Positions 8,294 to 17,041 of a stretch of 64,000 nucleotides of DNA are shown here, one piece after another. The notes below the pieces were generated by a model that was not told where the DNA came from, searched no databases, and saw only the letters and a list, made by a program, of their open reading frames with translations. The translations under genes were made by a program, and so were the position numbers. The stretch spans positions 1-64,000 of the forward strand of contig CAINDG010000008.1 of NCBI GenBank assembly GCA_903847315.1, written 5' to 3'. Position 1 is the stretch's first letter, and each line of letters begins with the position of its first letter. The DNA is from an uncultured Planctomycetota bacterium (GTDB lineage: Bacteria; Planctomycetota; Phycisphaerae; Sedimentisphaerales; UBA12454).

Positions 8294-9253
8294 GTGAAAA
8301 TTAAGAACAAAACAAGCGGTATTATTTTCTGTCTGGTTGTATTGGGAGTTTTTCTTGCGATGGCTGTTCCCGCAATGGCCGAGCAGTCGCAATCGGCGCA
8401 AACCGCTGTGGAAGCATCAAAAACGAATCCGCAGCATATTATTGATGTTATAAAGCAATTTCTCGCAACCGAGGGAACTGCTTTCGCTTTGAATCTGTTG
8501 GCCGCGATTCTTATCTTCGTGATAGGCCGCTGGGCGTCAAGATTGATTTCCACGATTATTGCGCGGGTAATGACCAAGGCCAAAATCGAGCAGCTTCTTG
8601 TTACATTCGTCCAGCATCTAAGCTATTTCGGTTTGCTGGCGTTTGTGATTATCGCTGCTCTTGACCGAATCGGAATAAAACTTACAGCCGCGATTGCTGT
8701 GCTCGGTGCCGCGGCGTTGGCTGTCGCCTTTGCGCTGCAGGGGTCTTTGTCGAATTTCGCCGCCGGCATACTTATGGTCATCTTCAAACCGTTCAAAGTA
8801 GGCGATTTTGTCGAGATAGCCTCAGTTCAGGGAACAGTCCAGGAGATACAGGTTTTAGCCACAGTGCTTAACGCGCCGGACAATGCCCGCATTATTATTC
8901 CAAACGCGCAGGTTACAGGCGGCACAATTCGTAACTTCACTGCTAATGACACAAGAAGAATCGACCTGACAATAGGCGTTTCATACAATGACGACCTGAA
9001 AAAAGCCAAACAGGTTATAGAAAACGTTCTTGCCGCCGATGCAAGAATTCTTAAAAATCCCGCACCGACAGTTGCCGTCTCTGAGCTTGGCGAAAGTGCC
9101 GTAAATATAGTTGTCCGACCCTGGGTAAAGTCCGCGGATTATTGGGATGTATATTTTGACATAACGGAAAAGCTGAAACTTGCCATTGAAAGCAACGGAT
9201 TGACAATACCGTTTCCGCAGCGCGATGTGCATATAAAAGGTAAAACCGTTTAA
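8294..9253 (+). CDS. Small-conductance mechanosensitive channel (MscS family) with signal peptide
   Basis: This 319-residue protein is a homologue of MscS, which releases solutes on hypo-osmotic shock. Residues ~1-28 form a signal peptide ending near AMAEQ. Three membrane segments follow. The third, pore-lining helix has the typical Ala/Gly pattern (AALAVAFALQGSLSNFAAG) leading into IFKPFKVGDFVEI at the start of the cytoplasmic beta domain. The length is close to E. coli MscS plus the leader. The start is a GTG at 8294 preceded by AAAGGG. The gene is monocistronic as far as I can see. A cleavable signal peptide before MscS is seen in many Gram-negative homologues. Confidence 0.9.
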   Translation: MKIKNKTSGIIFCLVVLGVFLAMAVPAMAEQSQSAQTAVEASKTNPQHIIDVIKQFLATEGTAFALNLLAAILIFVIGRWASRLISTIIARVMTKAKIEQLLVTFVQHLSYFGLLAFVIIAALDRIGIKLTAAIAVLGAAALAVAFALQGSLSNFAAGILMVIFKPFKVGDFVEIASVQGTVQEIQVLATVLNAPDNARIIIPNAQVTGGTIRNFTANDTRRIDLTIGVSYNDDLKKAKQVIENVLAADARILKNPAPTVAVSELGESAVNIVVRPWVKSADYWDVYFDITEKLKLAIESNGLTIPFPQRDVHIKGKTV

Positions 9254-9414
9254 AATAAGCAGTGCCGTAATAACATAACAATCTTATCTGCAACGTAACT
9301 ATCCTGTTTTCAAAGACTTGCTGTTTTTTGTGTGGGGGTAAATTCAAGACTTCAGCCGCAAAAGACCGATAACAGTTATATAGCAAATTTAAATCGTTTT
9401 TACAGATACTGTCT

Positions 9415-10215
9415 ATGTTCCCAGCGATTGAATACTATCAAAGTCTTGCGGAAAAGTTTCAAAGCCGGATTCTGACGGTGCCGGGAATTATTGTAGTTGT
9501 AACCGGGCTTTGTATCTGGCTGGCGGGACTGCGATGGCGAAAAACGTTTGCCGCTATAGCGGGAGGCGGAACTCTTGCCGCTATCGCTGTAAGCCTCGGC
9601 AGGAATGATGTTCCGGTCGTTCTTACTGTGGTTCTTATCGGAATATCAGTTGGAGCGTTGATTGAAAAAATTGTATTGGGATTTTTTGGAGCCGCTGCCG
9701 CCGCTGTGATTGTTCTTTTAATAATGTCGGCGAATTTGCAAAGTCAGCCCAATAGCGGTTATGTGCCGCAGGATTCTTATCCGAAGTGGCCCCAATATCA
9801 GCAGGGCGATATTGCGATAAACCCGTCGCAGGCGGCTGAAATAACTATAAAAATGGCTTCATATTTTGCCGAAAGGGCAATCGCCGGCGTTAAGTCGGCT
9901 CCTATGGTCGCTTTTGCTGCGGCCGCTGTTACCGCGTTAGTCGCCGGTTTTATTGCTTTGCTGATGCCGCGGTTATTTATCGCTGTTATTTCTTCCTCGC
10001 TGGGCTCGGCAATTATTTTTACAGGTATACTTATGCTGCTTTTTTACAAATGTTCGAAACCAGTAAATTATATCGCTGAAAAAAATCATTTTTTTTCGAT
10101 GGTTTTTGCGGCAATGATTCTTTTCGGTACTGTGATACAACTTATTCTGTCACCGCCGGCAGTAAAACAAATTGAAGATTATATGCCGGTCAAGAAAAAG
10201 GGAGATAAAAAATGA
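9415..10215 (+). CDS. Multi-pass membrane protein, first of a paired TMEM198-like set
   Basis: The 266-residue protein has about six or seven hydrophobic helices, a periplasmic or cytoplasmic loop near residues 105-155, and a basic tail (KKKGDKK). The pattern of Gly/Ala-rich helices following a WLAGLRWRKTFAAIAGGG turn is like that of the next gene, suggesting the two are distant paralogues. The start at 9415 lacks a clear ribosome site. The stop overlaps the next start by 4 bp (ATGA), so the pair is translationally coupled and may form one membrane complex. No function is known to me. The similarity to the TMEM198/DUF4203 family is weaker here than in the partner. Confidence 0.75.
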   Translation: MFPAIEYYQSLAEKFQSRILTVPGIIVVVTGLCIWLAGLRWRKTFAAIAGGGTLAAIAVSLGRNDVPVVLTVVLIGISVGALIEKIVLGFFGAAAAAVIVLLIMSANLQSQPNSGYVPQDSYPKWPQYQQGDIAINPSQAAEITIKMASYFAERAIAGVKSAPMVAFAAAAVTALVAGFIALLMPRLFIAVISSSLGSAIIFTGILMLLFYKCSKPVNYIAEKNHFFSMVFAAMILFGTVIQLILSPPAVKQIEDYMPVKKKGDKK

Positions 10216-10901
10216 ATATGCTTTTTGTTCTTGCGGAAACGACCAAAGCAGCCCAAAGTCAGCAGATTATATCGATGGATATGTTCTGGGAGCAGGTAAC
10301 CAAATTAAGCTGGCTCGAAGCGCTTGTGGCTGTCTCTTTCGGCGCTGTTTATCTTATTTACGGCTGGCGAATCTTTAAGGTTCTCGCTGTCGTGAGCTTC
10401 GGAATGGTGGGTCTGTTTCTCGGTATGCAGCTCGGCCAAAAAATGGGTTCCGAACCCAGTTCTATAATGTGGGGCGGCGTGGCAGGGCTTATTATAATGG
10501 CGATTCTTTCAATACCCCTGATGCACTGGGCAGTCAGTGCGCTTGGCGCTGTGGCAGGCGGAGTAATAACAGGCTGTGTTTGGTATGCTATGGGATTGCC
10601 TCATCAGTATATCTGGGCGGGAGCCATTGTCGGCGTTGTCGCAGGCGGTATGATTTCATTTATTGTCTTCAAAATTTCCGTTATGCTTTTTACCAGTTTA
10701 GGCGGGGCTATTCTGGTAATTACAGGATTACTGGCTCTTGCGCATCTTTACGAACAGAATCAAACCGAAAATGGAACTTTTATATATTCGCTCGTCAATC
10801 AATATAACTGGTTTATGCCCGCGATACTAATATTTACTACCTTTATCGGTATGGTTATTCAAAATAGACTGGTCAAAGGCGCTTCAGACTGGAAATTATA
10901 A
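10212..10901 (+). CDS. TMEM198/DUF4203-like multi-pass membrane protein
   Basis: This 229-residue protein has about seven membrane helices with many small residues. The YGWRIFKVLAVVSFGMVG segment and later GAVAGGVITG, GVVAGGMISF repeats resemble the TMEM198/DUF4203 family of seven-helix proteins of unknown bacterial function. It overlaps the previous membrane gene by 4 bp and converges with mtnN, sharing 6 bp at their 3' ends. The paired arrangement suggests a hetero-oligomer. The family assignment is by pattern only; a transport or scaffolding role is a guess. Confidence 0.72.
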   Translation: MNMLFVLAETTKAAQSQQIISMDMFWEQVTKLSWLEALVAVSFGAVYLIYGWRIFKVLAVVSFGMVGLFLGMQLGQKMGSEPSSIMWGGVAGLIIMAILSIPLMHWAVSALGAVAGGVITGCVWYAMGLPHQYIWAGAIVGVVAGGMISFIVFKISVMLFTSLGGAILVITGLLALAHLYEQNQTENGTFIYSLVNQYNWFMPAILIFTTFIGMVIQNRLVKGASDWKL

Positions 10902-11645
10902 CTGGTCGAGAAAATTTTGGATAATTCCCCGTGAGTAATGGCTTATAACTTTTGACAGGAAAAGCGGGAAATCTGTTTTTGCGCTTTTATCGGCTTTATC
11001 AGAAATCACTTTTACGACCGCCAGCGGAATCTTGTGTTCATAACATACTTGTGCCACTGATGCGCCTTCCATTTCGACACATTTTATATCGGGGAAAACA
11101 TTGCGTAATTGCGATAACACATCCGTGCTCGATATGAATTGGTCTCCGCTTGCGATTAGACCCTGGTATATTGCAGGTTTGGTGATATGAAATCTGGCAG
11201 GATTATCGATGCTATGTTCGATGATGCCGCTCGAGATAAACTTTTTTACCGCTGAAATTGCATAATTTCTTAGACGAGTGTCCGTTTCAAAACGCGACAT
11301 CCCTAAAAGCGGAACTTGATATTTCGGAAATATCGGGCTGGGGTCAAGGTCATGATGAATCAAGTCTTTGGCGACAATAACATCACCAATATTGAGTTCC
11401 CCCGATGCGGCACCGGCTACTCCGAATAGAATAATGATTTCAGCGCCGCAATGAACTAATAGAGTTGTGGCTGCTGACGCTGATGCTGTCTTGCCCCATC
11501 CTGAGGCTGTAACTACCACGTCTTTGTCATAGAGCAGGCCGGAATGATAAGTCCTGACCCCGATATCTTCCTGAGTGCGATTTTTAATATCGCTTATAAG
11601 CGGAGCAACTTCCTCATTCATTGCCCCCATAATTCCTATTCGCAT
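10896..11645 (-). CDS. mtnN: 5'-methylthioadenosine/S-adenosylhomocysteine nucleosidase
   Basis: The 249-residue enzyme cleaves MTA and SAH to adenine plus the thio-sugar, recycling products of SAM metabolism. Family features are seen: the start MRIGIMGAMNEEV (catalytic Glu of the GAMxEE motif), GVAGA around residue 76, the substrate-binding VEMEGAS motif with the conserved Glu, and VISDKAD with the catalytic Asp near the C-terminus. The usual SDxAD form is slightly changed to SDKAD. The length is slightly above the usual ~230. It is a single gene convergent with the membrane pair. A futalosine or other purine nucleosidase is a possible alternative. Confidence 0.9.
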   Translation of the reverse strand: MRIGIMGAMNEEVAPLISDIKNRTQEDIGVRTYHSGLLYDKDVVVTASGWGKTASASAATTLLVHCGAEIIILFGVAGAASGELNIGDVIVAKDLIHHDLDPSPIFPKYQVPLLGMSRFETDTRLRNYAISAVKKFISSGIIEHSIDNPARFHITKPAIYQGLIASGDQFISSTDVLSQLRNVFPDIKCVEMEGASVAQVCYEHKIPLAVVKVISDKADKSAKTDFPLFLSKVISHYSRGIIQNFLDQL

Positions 11646-11756
11646 AAATTATTTCCTTGTTAGATTGGTTTCTTACTATACTTATTTTCAGGCCTAAAAC
11701 AAGAGATAAAAAATCCTTGATTTTCATTAATGGGGAACCGATAATTAGGCGAACTG

Positions 11757-11830
11757 GGGCGGTTAGCTCAGTTGGCTAGAGCGCCTGCTCGACACGCAGG
11801 AGGCCGTAGGTTCGAGTCCTATACCGCCCA
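11757..11830 (+). tRNA. tRNA-Val(GAC) with C at position 33
   Basis: The acceptor stem GGGCGGT pairs with ACCGCCC. D arm GCTC/GAGC and anticodon stem CCTGC/GCAGG are intact, and the loop TCGACAC gives anticodon GAC. T arm is GTAGG-TTCGAGT-CCTAT. Position 33 is C where U is nearly universal. CCA is not encoded. Confidence 0.93.
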
Positions 11831-11864
11831 TTGTAATCCCTACCGTAAAATTTCCGCAGATATA

Positions 11865-12266
11865 TTAGCCGGTGAATGTTCCGCTGCGGTTCATAGCCTC
11901 CGCATCTGCTTTTGATGGGTCCGGCATCGGCTGAAGGATAGCGGTATCGGACGAACTTATCTCGGCAGGCAGACCGTCGATTTGGACTGTGAACATCAGA
12001 GGTCCGACTTGAATGCGGTCGCCAGCCTTGGCTTCCGCTTCATTTTCGATTTTATTGCCGTTGATAAATGTGCCGTTGCTTGAACTGAGGTCGCGGATTT
12101 TTAACGCATTCATTTCCTGACTGAATTGACAGTGTCTGCGAGAAACTACCGGTAGGGGAATACGAAGGTCGCAATCCGGGCCTCTGCCGAGAATGGTTGC
12201 CTTATTGCGGATAGGGAATACTTTTTTGTTACCGTCTTTTTTCAACAGTATTAAAACAATATTCAT
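11865..12266 (-). CDS. FHA-domain protein
   Basis: The 133-residue protein is essentially one forkhead-associated domain, which binds phosphothreonine peptides. The core motifs are ILGRGPDCDLRIP, the SRRHC turn with the conserved Ser and His, and SSNGTFING. The C-terminal ~35 residues are Ser/Asp/Pro-rich and may be a flexible tail. I chose the ATG at 12266 because AAAGGGAG lies just upstream and the FHA fold starts soon after; a longer frame to 12353 adds 29 residues without a ribosome site. No kinase gene is adjacent, so its partner is unknown. Confidence 0.9.
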   Translation of the reverse strand: MNIVLILLKKDGNKKVFPIRNKATILGRGPDCDLRIPLPVVSRRHCQFSQEMNALKIRDLSSSNGTFINGNKIENEAEAKAGDRIQVGPLMFTVQIDGLPAEISSSDTAILQPMPDPSKADAEAMNRSGTFTG

Positions 12267-12438
12267 ATGCTCCCTTTCAGGCTGCAGTATGGAGCAACTT
12301 ATATTATACCACAGCATTTTGATTTTGCAAGACTTTATGTAATCTGGACTCAATTTTCTTTTTTAAACAGGCCTGTTTCATTGACATTAAAGGCTGGATT
12401 TAATAAACTGCCTGCTTCTTTTAACTTTTGAGGCATAA

Positions 12439-13083
12439 ATGACTTATAAAGCGGCAATTTTCGACCTTGACGGAACGCTCGTAAATTCGCTCGAAGACCT
12501 CGCTGACGCAACTAATTACGCGCTAAAGAGTTTTAATCAGCCGGAAAAAGAGTTACAAGCGTTTCCGCAAATGGTAGGCGAAGGAACGAGAACGCTAATC
12601 AAAAGGGCACTTGATAACGAAAACCCGGAACTTATAGAAAAAGTGCTTTTGAAAATGCGCGAGAAATATATGCAAATATGCCTTAATAAAACCAGGCCAT
12701 ATAAAGGGTTAGTGGAAGTCGTAACCGAATTTGCTAAAAGAAAAATTAAATTGGCTGTCCTGACAAATAAAGACCAAAAAATGGCGGAAAAAATCGTCAG
12801 CCATTTTTTCGACGGCTTCTTCCAAATCGTAAAAGGCACTACAGATGCTGTTCCTGTAAAACCTGAGCCTTTTGAGGCTCTGCAAGTACTTGCAAAACTT
12901 GGAGTTAAACCAGAAGAAACAATCTTCGTCGGCGATAGCAAAACCGATATGCAAACCGCGAAAGCGGCAGGTATTAAAGCAGTGGGCGTAAGCTGGGGTT
13001 TTAGAGATAAAAAAGAACTAACAGAAGCAGGAGCAGAGAAAATCATAGATGAGCCGAGTCAGCTATTGAAATTTTTTCAATAG
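12439..13083 (+). CDS. gph: HAD-family phosphatase, phosphoglycolate phosphatase-like
   Basis: This 214-residue HAD hydrolase shows motif I FDLDGTLVNS with the nucleophile Asp, motif II Thr in AVLTNK, the Lys of motif III in KPEPF, and motif IV VGDSKTDMQTAK. A helical cap lies between motifs I and II as in the Gph/PGP subfamily. It likely removes phosphate from 2-phosphoglycolate or a similar small sugar phosphate. The exact substrate cannot be read from the sequence. It is a single gene, followed by a long repeat-containing spacer. Confidence 0.83.
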   Translation: MTYKAAIFDLDGTLVNSLEDLADATNYALKSFNQPEKELQAFPQMVGEGTRTLIKRALDNENPELIEKVLLKMREKYMQICLNKTRPYKGLVEVVTEFAKRKIKLAVLTNKDQKMAEKIVSHFFDGFFQIVKGTTDAVPVKPEPFEALQVLAKLGVKPEETIFVGDSKTDMQTAKAAGIKAVGVSWGFRDKKELTEAGAEKIIDEPSQLLKFFQ

Positions 13084-13517
13084 CTGATTGTATCTCGTAT
13101 CGCCCCGATACGTCGGGGTCTCCGCTACAGCTTCGACGCTTCGCTCCGATGAAGAGTATCTCGCTATAACTCGTTTGTTTGCGTTAGCATTTTTACCATA
13201 ACTTCTTATTTTATTTTTAAAAATAAAGAGTTATGGCAATTTTTTTCGGCCAAAAGCGCAATTTTTTCAGCCAAACGCGCAAGTTGGGTCAAAATGAGGA
13301 TGTTTTTTGCCACAGATTTTGAATATTTTGCCTACAAATCGGTAAAAATCGGGATTTTTTCCGTGTTTTTTGGCGTTTTTAAGCTTTTGCGCGCAGTGGC
13401 TTTTGCAAGTATCTCGTGAAGAGTGAAGGGTATCTCGTATCTTGCGGATGAAGATGTTTTTTGTTGAGTTTGGGAAGAAAAAGAGTAGAATTTGTTCAAA
13501 TCAATGAGGGAAAAAGC
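13084..13517. repeat. Non-coding spacer with several repeats
   Basis: No gene is seen. CCCCGA-TACG-TCGGGG (13103-13118) is a hairpin. An imperfect palindrome runs 13197-13235 (14 of 16 paired). A 21-nt tandem repeat lies at 13241-13261 and 13262-13282 (19 of 21 identical; TTTTTTCGGCCAAAAGCGCAA first copy begins with six T). Four TATCTCG phrases are scattered through it. The right end holds a 25-nt repeat shared with 16998-17022. Confidence 0.6.
13467..13491 (+). repeat. 25-nt direct repeat, copy 1
   Basis: This segment (AGTTTGGGAAGAAAAAGAGT followed by AGAAT) is identical to 16998-17022. Both copies lie shortly before a plus-strand gene and end in TAGAAT, which could serve as a -10 box. Confidence 0.7.
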
Positions 13518-15740
13518 GTGAGCGAAAAACAGGTATTCGTAGGAAGAGAAGAAGAACTTAAACAGTTCAAACAAATCCTCGAAAATCTACAAGGACAAGC
13601 AATTTTAGTCATCGGTCAATCAGGTATGGGGAAAACATTCCTCGTCAATAAAATGGCGGAAATTGCACAAAATCATCCAGACCTGAAGTGCGGATGCATT
13701 AGATATGAAGTAACTCCAACCGATTCCGTTGATTCTACAATGGAACGGATGATGGATAATGCTTTTGATGCGGCACAAGTTACCGAAGGTTCTTTTGCAG
13801 GAACGGAACGGCGATTAGAACAATGGAAAGCCTTGTTAAATATTATTAACCTTGGAGATTTGGTTTTAAGCCTTCGCAGAGATCCAGCAAAACATACACG
13901 AGAGCAATTTCTCGATAGATTGAATTTGATTTCAAAGAAAATGCAGGAGAATGGTAGGGCGATATTCATAATCGACCCGGAAAAGTATATGCAAAAAGAA
14001 AGCGACCCGTCGTGGGCGATTGTCGTTGAGCAATTGCCAGAGAAGATAAAATTTGTTTTCGCACAACGAAGTGAAGATGCTCTGGTCGATAGTGAAACTT
14101 TTAACCAGTTAAAGAACGTGATTCGTATCCCCCCAAAGCATCTCGATGTTCTAGATGAATCAGCTGTCGATGAATTGATACAATTAGAATCATCACAGAT
14201 TAAATATCCGATTAGTGAAATAAAAAAAGTAATATCCAGCTATAAGGGGCATCCTTATGCTGTCGGGGCGGCTTTGGAATTGTTGAAAGCAGGGACAAAA
14301 TTAGAAGAACTGCCAAAACATAACAAGCCTGTAGATTTTGCGAAAGCGCAATGGAATAAAATTTGCGAAAAAGGCGATGATGCGATTGCATTGTTTGAGG
14401 CATACACAATTTTGGAAGTGGGTGTACCGGATGATATTGCGGGGTATGTAAGCGAATTAAATTCCACAACGTTAAAGCGATTGCAAAATGACAATTATCT
14501 TAAAGGACTTTTGCGAGAGGAAGGAGAGGGAAAGAGGATTTATCATTCGATATTAGCTGATTTCATACTTGGGCAAATGAATGAACTTGAGAAAAAGAAA
14601 TGTCATAAAGGAGCAATGAAAATTTACTGGGGTAAATTAAAAAAGGCCAAAAAAGAAAAAATTAAACCAGATGAGCTTGCGGCAACGAGACTACCCGAAC
14701 ACGTTTTAGAAACTGTCGGGCAGGAAGTCTTCGTAGATATATTTGTAAATGAATGTTTTGTCCCTCTGCATACCCTCGGTGCATTAGATACCTGCATTAG
14801 TCTGTCCGAGCGGGCATTGAAGATGGTTAAGAAAAATTCAGACAAAGAGGCGGCTCTTTTAGGCAATCTCGGCATTATTTACGAGACACGTGGTGAATTG
14901 TTTAAAGCAGAAGAAGCATTTAATAAAGTACTTGAAATTGGAAATAAACTTAGCCGACCAGATATTATATCGCCGATTTATTGTAACTTAGGCGTTATTT
15001 ACAAAACGGGTGGCGAATTGAATAAAGCTGAAGAAATGCATAAAAAGGCCTTAGAGATAAACAAAAAATTCGGCGATCAAAACGGATTGGCAAAGAACTA
15101 TTGTGGTCTTGGCCTTATTTATGAAGCACGTGGCGAACTATATAAGGCGGAAGAAACTTACAAAAAGGCACTGGAAATAAATAAAAAACTTGGCAATCTT
15201 GCTGGCATAGCAACTGACCGTGGCAATCTTGGCAATATTTACTTTAAACGCAAAGAGTTGGATAGAGCAAAAGAAGAATATAATAAAGCCCTTGAGATTG
15301 CGGGGAAAATAGGTGATAGGGAGAAAATGGCATTTGGTTATGGCAGTCTCGGTACAATTTACTACACATGCGACGATTTGAAAAAAGCTGAAGAGATGTA
15401 TAAAAAAGCATTGGAGATTAATGAAAAGATTGGCGCACTTGAGGGAATGTCAGGGTGCTATTGCGGTCTTGGCGTAGTTTATTATAAACGTAAGGAATTT
15501 GACAAAGCAGAAGTAATGTATAAAAAGGCATTGGAGATTGATGAAAGAATAGGCAATCTAGAAGGGGCGGCAAGACAATATGGCAATCTTGGCATAATTT
15601 ATAAGATATACGGAGATTTGAAAAAAATGGAAGAATACTGGTTAAAGGCGCGAGATTTGTATGCGAAAATTGGAATGCCTAATGAATTAAAAAATGTGCA
15701 GGGATGGATTGATGATGCCGAAAAAGAAAATCGAAAGTAG
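13518..15740 (+). CDS. STAND-type ATPase with C-terminal TPR array
   Basis: This 740-residue protein has an AAA/NB-ARC-like NTPase domain at residues ~5-260, with FVGREEELKQF and a Walker A loop GQSGMGKT. A winged-helix-like region follows. About nine TPR units fill residues ~440-720, each with a Kinesin-light-chain-like A/YKKALEI pattern at ~40-residue spacing. STAND proteins act as ligand-triggered switches, and several are antiphage sensors. No separate effector domain is seen, so the output may be another protein. I chose the GTG at 13518 because GAGGG lies 7 nt before it; the frame stays open from a TTG at 13461. It is flanked by repeats and is mobile-looking. Confidence 0.82.
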   Translation: MSEKQVFVGREEELKQFKQILENLQGQAILVIGQSGMGKTFLVNKMAEIAQNHPDLKCGCIRYEVTPTDSVDSTMERMMDNAFDAAQVTEGSFAGTERRLEQWKALLNIINLGDLVLSLRRDPAKHTREQFLDRLNLISKKMQENGRAIFIIDPEKYMQKESDPSWAIVVEQLPEKIKFVFAQRSEDALVDSETFNQLKNVIRIPPKHLDVLDESAVDELIQLESSQIKYPISEIKKVISSYKGHPYAVGAALELLKAGTKLEELPKHNKPVDFAKAQWNKICEKGDDAIALFEAYTILEVGVPDDIAGYVSELNSTTLKRLQNDNYLKGLLREEGEGKRIYHSILADFILGQMNELEKKKCHKGAMKIYWGKLKKAKKEKIKPDELAATRLPEHVLETVGQEVFVDIFVNECFVPLHTLGALDTCISLSERALKMVKKNSDKEAALLGNLGIIYETRGELFKAEEAFNKVLEIGNKLSRPDIISPIYCNLGVIYKTGGELNKAEEMHKKALEINKKFGDQNGLAKNYCGLGLIYEARGELYKAEETYKKALEINKKLGNLAGIATDRGNLGNIYFKRKELDRAKEEYNKALEIAGKIGDREKMAFGYGSLGTIYYTCDDLKKAEEMYKKALEINEKIGALEGMSGCYCGLGVVYYKRKEFDKAEVMYKKALEIDERIGNLEGAARQYGNLGIIYKIYGDLKKMEEYWLKARDLYAKIGMPNELKNVQGWIDDAEKENRK

Positions 15741-15741
15741 A

Positions 15742-15804
15742 CCCCGCACCAATTTGTTTTATCGTAGCGATATAGGAATTATTGAATAGTAAATAGGTGC
15801 GGGA
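15742..15804. repeat. Hairpin repeat, copy 1 (CCCGCACC family)
   Basis: CCCGCACCAATTTG at the left end is mirrored by AAATAGGTGCGGGA at the right, so the ~63-bp unit can fold as a long hairpin. It starts right after the stop codon of the STAND gene. A second copy is at 17409-17502. Confidence 0.7.
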
Positions 15805-15828
15805 CAGGCGGGCGGGGTTGACCCTTTG

Positions 15829-16923
15829 TTATGTTTGCTGGCGCATAAAGTCGATGACTTGTCTGAAACCGGCGTGTTTTTTGCCATTGTTCCACCAGAT
15901 ATTTCCCTCGACCAGATACAATCCTTCCGGCGTTACAGCCACATCCCAGCCGATTGTGCGGATTGGAAGGAAGACAATCGCCGCCTTGCTTACAAGTTCG
16001 CAGGCCTGGTTCCATCGCGGAACCTGAAAACCCACTAACGGCAGATGCGTTTTGGGATGATGGGTGTAAGTATGCGGGCCCAGACCGTCGCCGGTTATGT
16101 GAATTCCTGCGCCGGTGCGGCCATCTGTCAGATTTATGGGAAGTTCCGTGCTGCCGGACATATCGACCATCTCGTTATCGGATATCCTCTCGTCAACTAT
16201 CATTCTCATTTCGCCCAGGATGATGCGGCAGTTTCCCTGCTTATCGATAAGGGTAACAATGCGGATGCACTGAAGATATTCCACGCCGCTCAGCCGACAG
16301 ATATCGGGATGGCTTTTGAGCCGTTCCTGCAGGACCCAGCCATCGCCGCTGGTTTTTTGTAACAAGCGTTCAGCCAAAGCATCGGCAGTCCACCGTCTGC
16401 CTTTTGTGTCGCGGAAACCGCCATCACAGCGAGTCAGGATATCGAATCCCTCAGCGACGGTGCCGCGGATTGGTTTAATGATAAACTCGTTCGGCAGGGT
16501 GGAGGAAAAACGGTTGGCCCATTCCTGGCGCGATGTTGGCGAAGAGCCGTCCGCGCACCATCCGGCCCCGCCGGGCATAATCAGGGCATACAGCTTCGGA
16601 ATGGGTAAGCCGTGCGAGATGCAATGCCTGTAGAAGACGCCTTTGTCTTTGAGCATATACTCGAGGGATTCCGGATTGAGCGCCTTTTGTACTTTGGTCA
16701 TTTCCCACCGGCTGACAAATCCCGCCTCAGCTCCACAGGGACATTGCGGGTGAAGAAGTCCAAGTCTGAATGCCTCGATAGGGGCGAATCGGCGAGTTCG
16801 GTACAGTTTGTTCGCACGCCGCACCATTCGCCACAGCAGGGGGCTGTAAAGCGGGGCAATTCGCCGAGATACTTTTATCGCATCGAGTGTTCTCGTCAAA
16901 AAACGATTTATGCGTCTAATCAT
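15829..16923 (-). CDS. ATP-grasp protein of the sugar-transfer-associated type
   Basis: The 364-residue protein resembles the ATPgrasp_ST family, found in polysaccharide and cell-surface gene sets. The ATP-grasp features are FIIKPIRGTVAEGF (nucleotide-binding Lys and Gly-rich loop), WVLQERL, and the metal-binding GWDVAVTPEGLYLVEGN near the C-terminus. The likely chemistry is ATP-dependent ligation of a carboxylate to an amine or thiol. The acceptor is unknown. Its codons are more G+C-rich than the neighbouring STAND gene, and it sits between two copies of a hairpin repeat on the opposite strand, suggesting separate acquisition. The start ATG at 16923 has no strong ribosome site. Confidence 0.8.
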   Translation of the reverse strand: MIRRINRFLTRTLDAIKVSRRIAPLYSPLLWRMVRRANKLYRTRRFAPIEAFRLGLLHPQCPCGAEAGFVSRWEMTKVQKALNPESLEYMLKDKGVFYRHCISHGLPIPKLYALIMPGGAGWCADGSSPTSRQEWANRFSSTLPNEFIIKPIRGTVAEGFDILTRCDGGFRDTKGRRWTADALAERLLQKTSGDGWVLQERLKSHPDICRLSGVEYLQCIRIVTLIDKQGNCRIILGEMRMIVDERISDNEMVDMSGSTELPINLTDGRTGAGIHITGDGLGPHTYTHHPKTHLPLVGFQVPRWNQACELVSKAAIVFLPIRTIGWDVAVTPEGLYLVEGNIWWNNGKKHAGFRQVIDFMRQQT

Positions 16924-16997
16924 ATTTTGAATAGAATATCAGACATGTCTCGAAAAGTCAAAATTTGGTCGTTGACCCGCCTCGCTACGGCGGGTAA

Positions 16998-17022
16998 AGT
17001 TTGGGAAGAAAAAGAGTAGAAT
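16998..17022 (+). repeat. 25-nt direct repeat, copy 2
   Basis: Identical to 13467-13491. It lies 20-44 nt before the ATG of the small membrane protein, after a CCCGCC...GGCGGG hairpin phrase (16977-16995). Confidence 0.7.
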
Positions 17023-17041
17023 AATGATACAGGAGTGAATA

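Noticed and set aside
12267-12353. 29-residue N-terminal extension of the FHA protein
   Set aside because: It lacks a ribosome site, while the ATG at 12266 follows AAAGGGAG and suits the FHA fold.
13241-13282. Possible CRISPR array from the 21-nt tandem repeat
   Set aside because: There are only two adjacent units, no spacers, and no cas genes.
13461-13517. Longer STAND gene start at the TTG at 13461
   Set aside because: The GTG at 13518 has GAGGG at 7 nt, and the added 19 residues overlap the 25-nt non-coding repeat.
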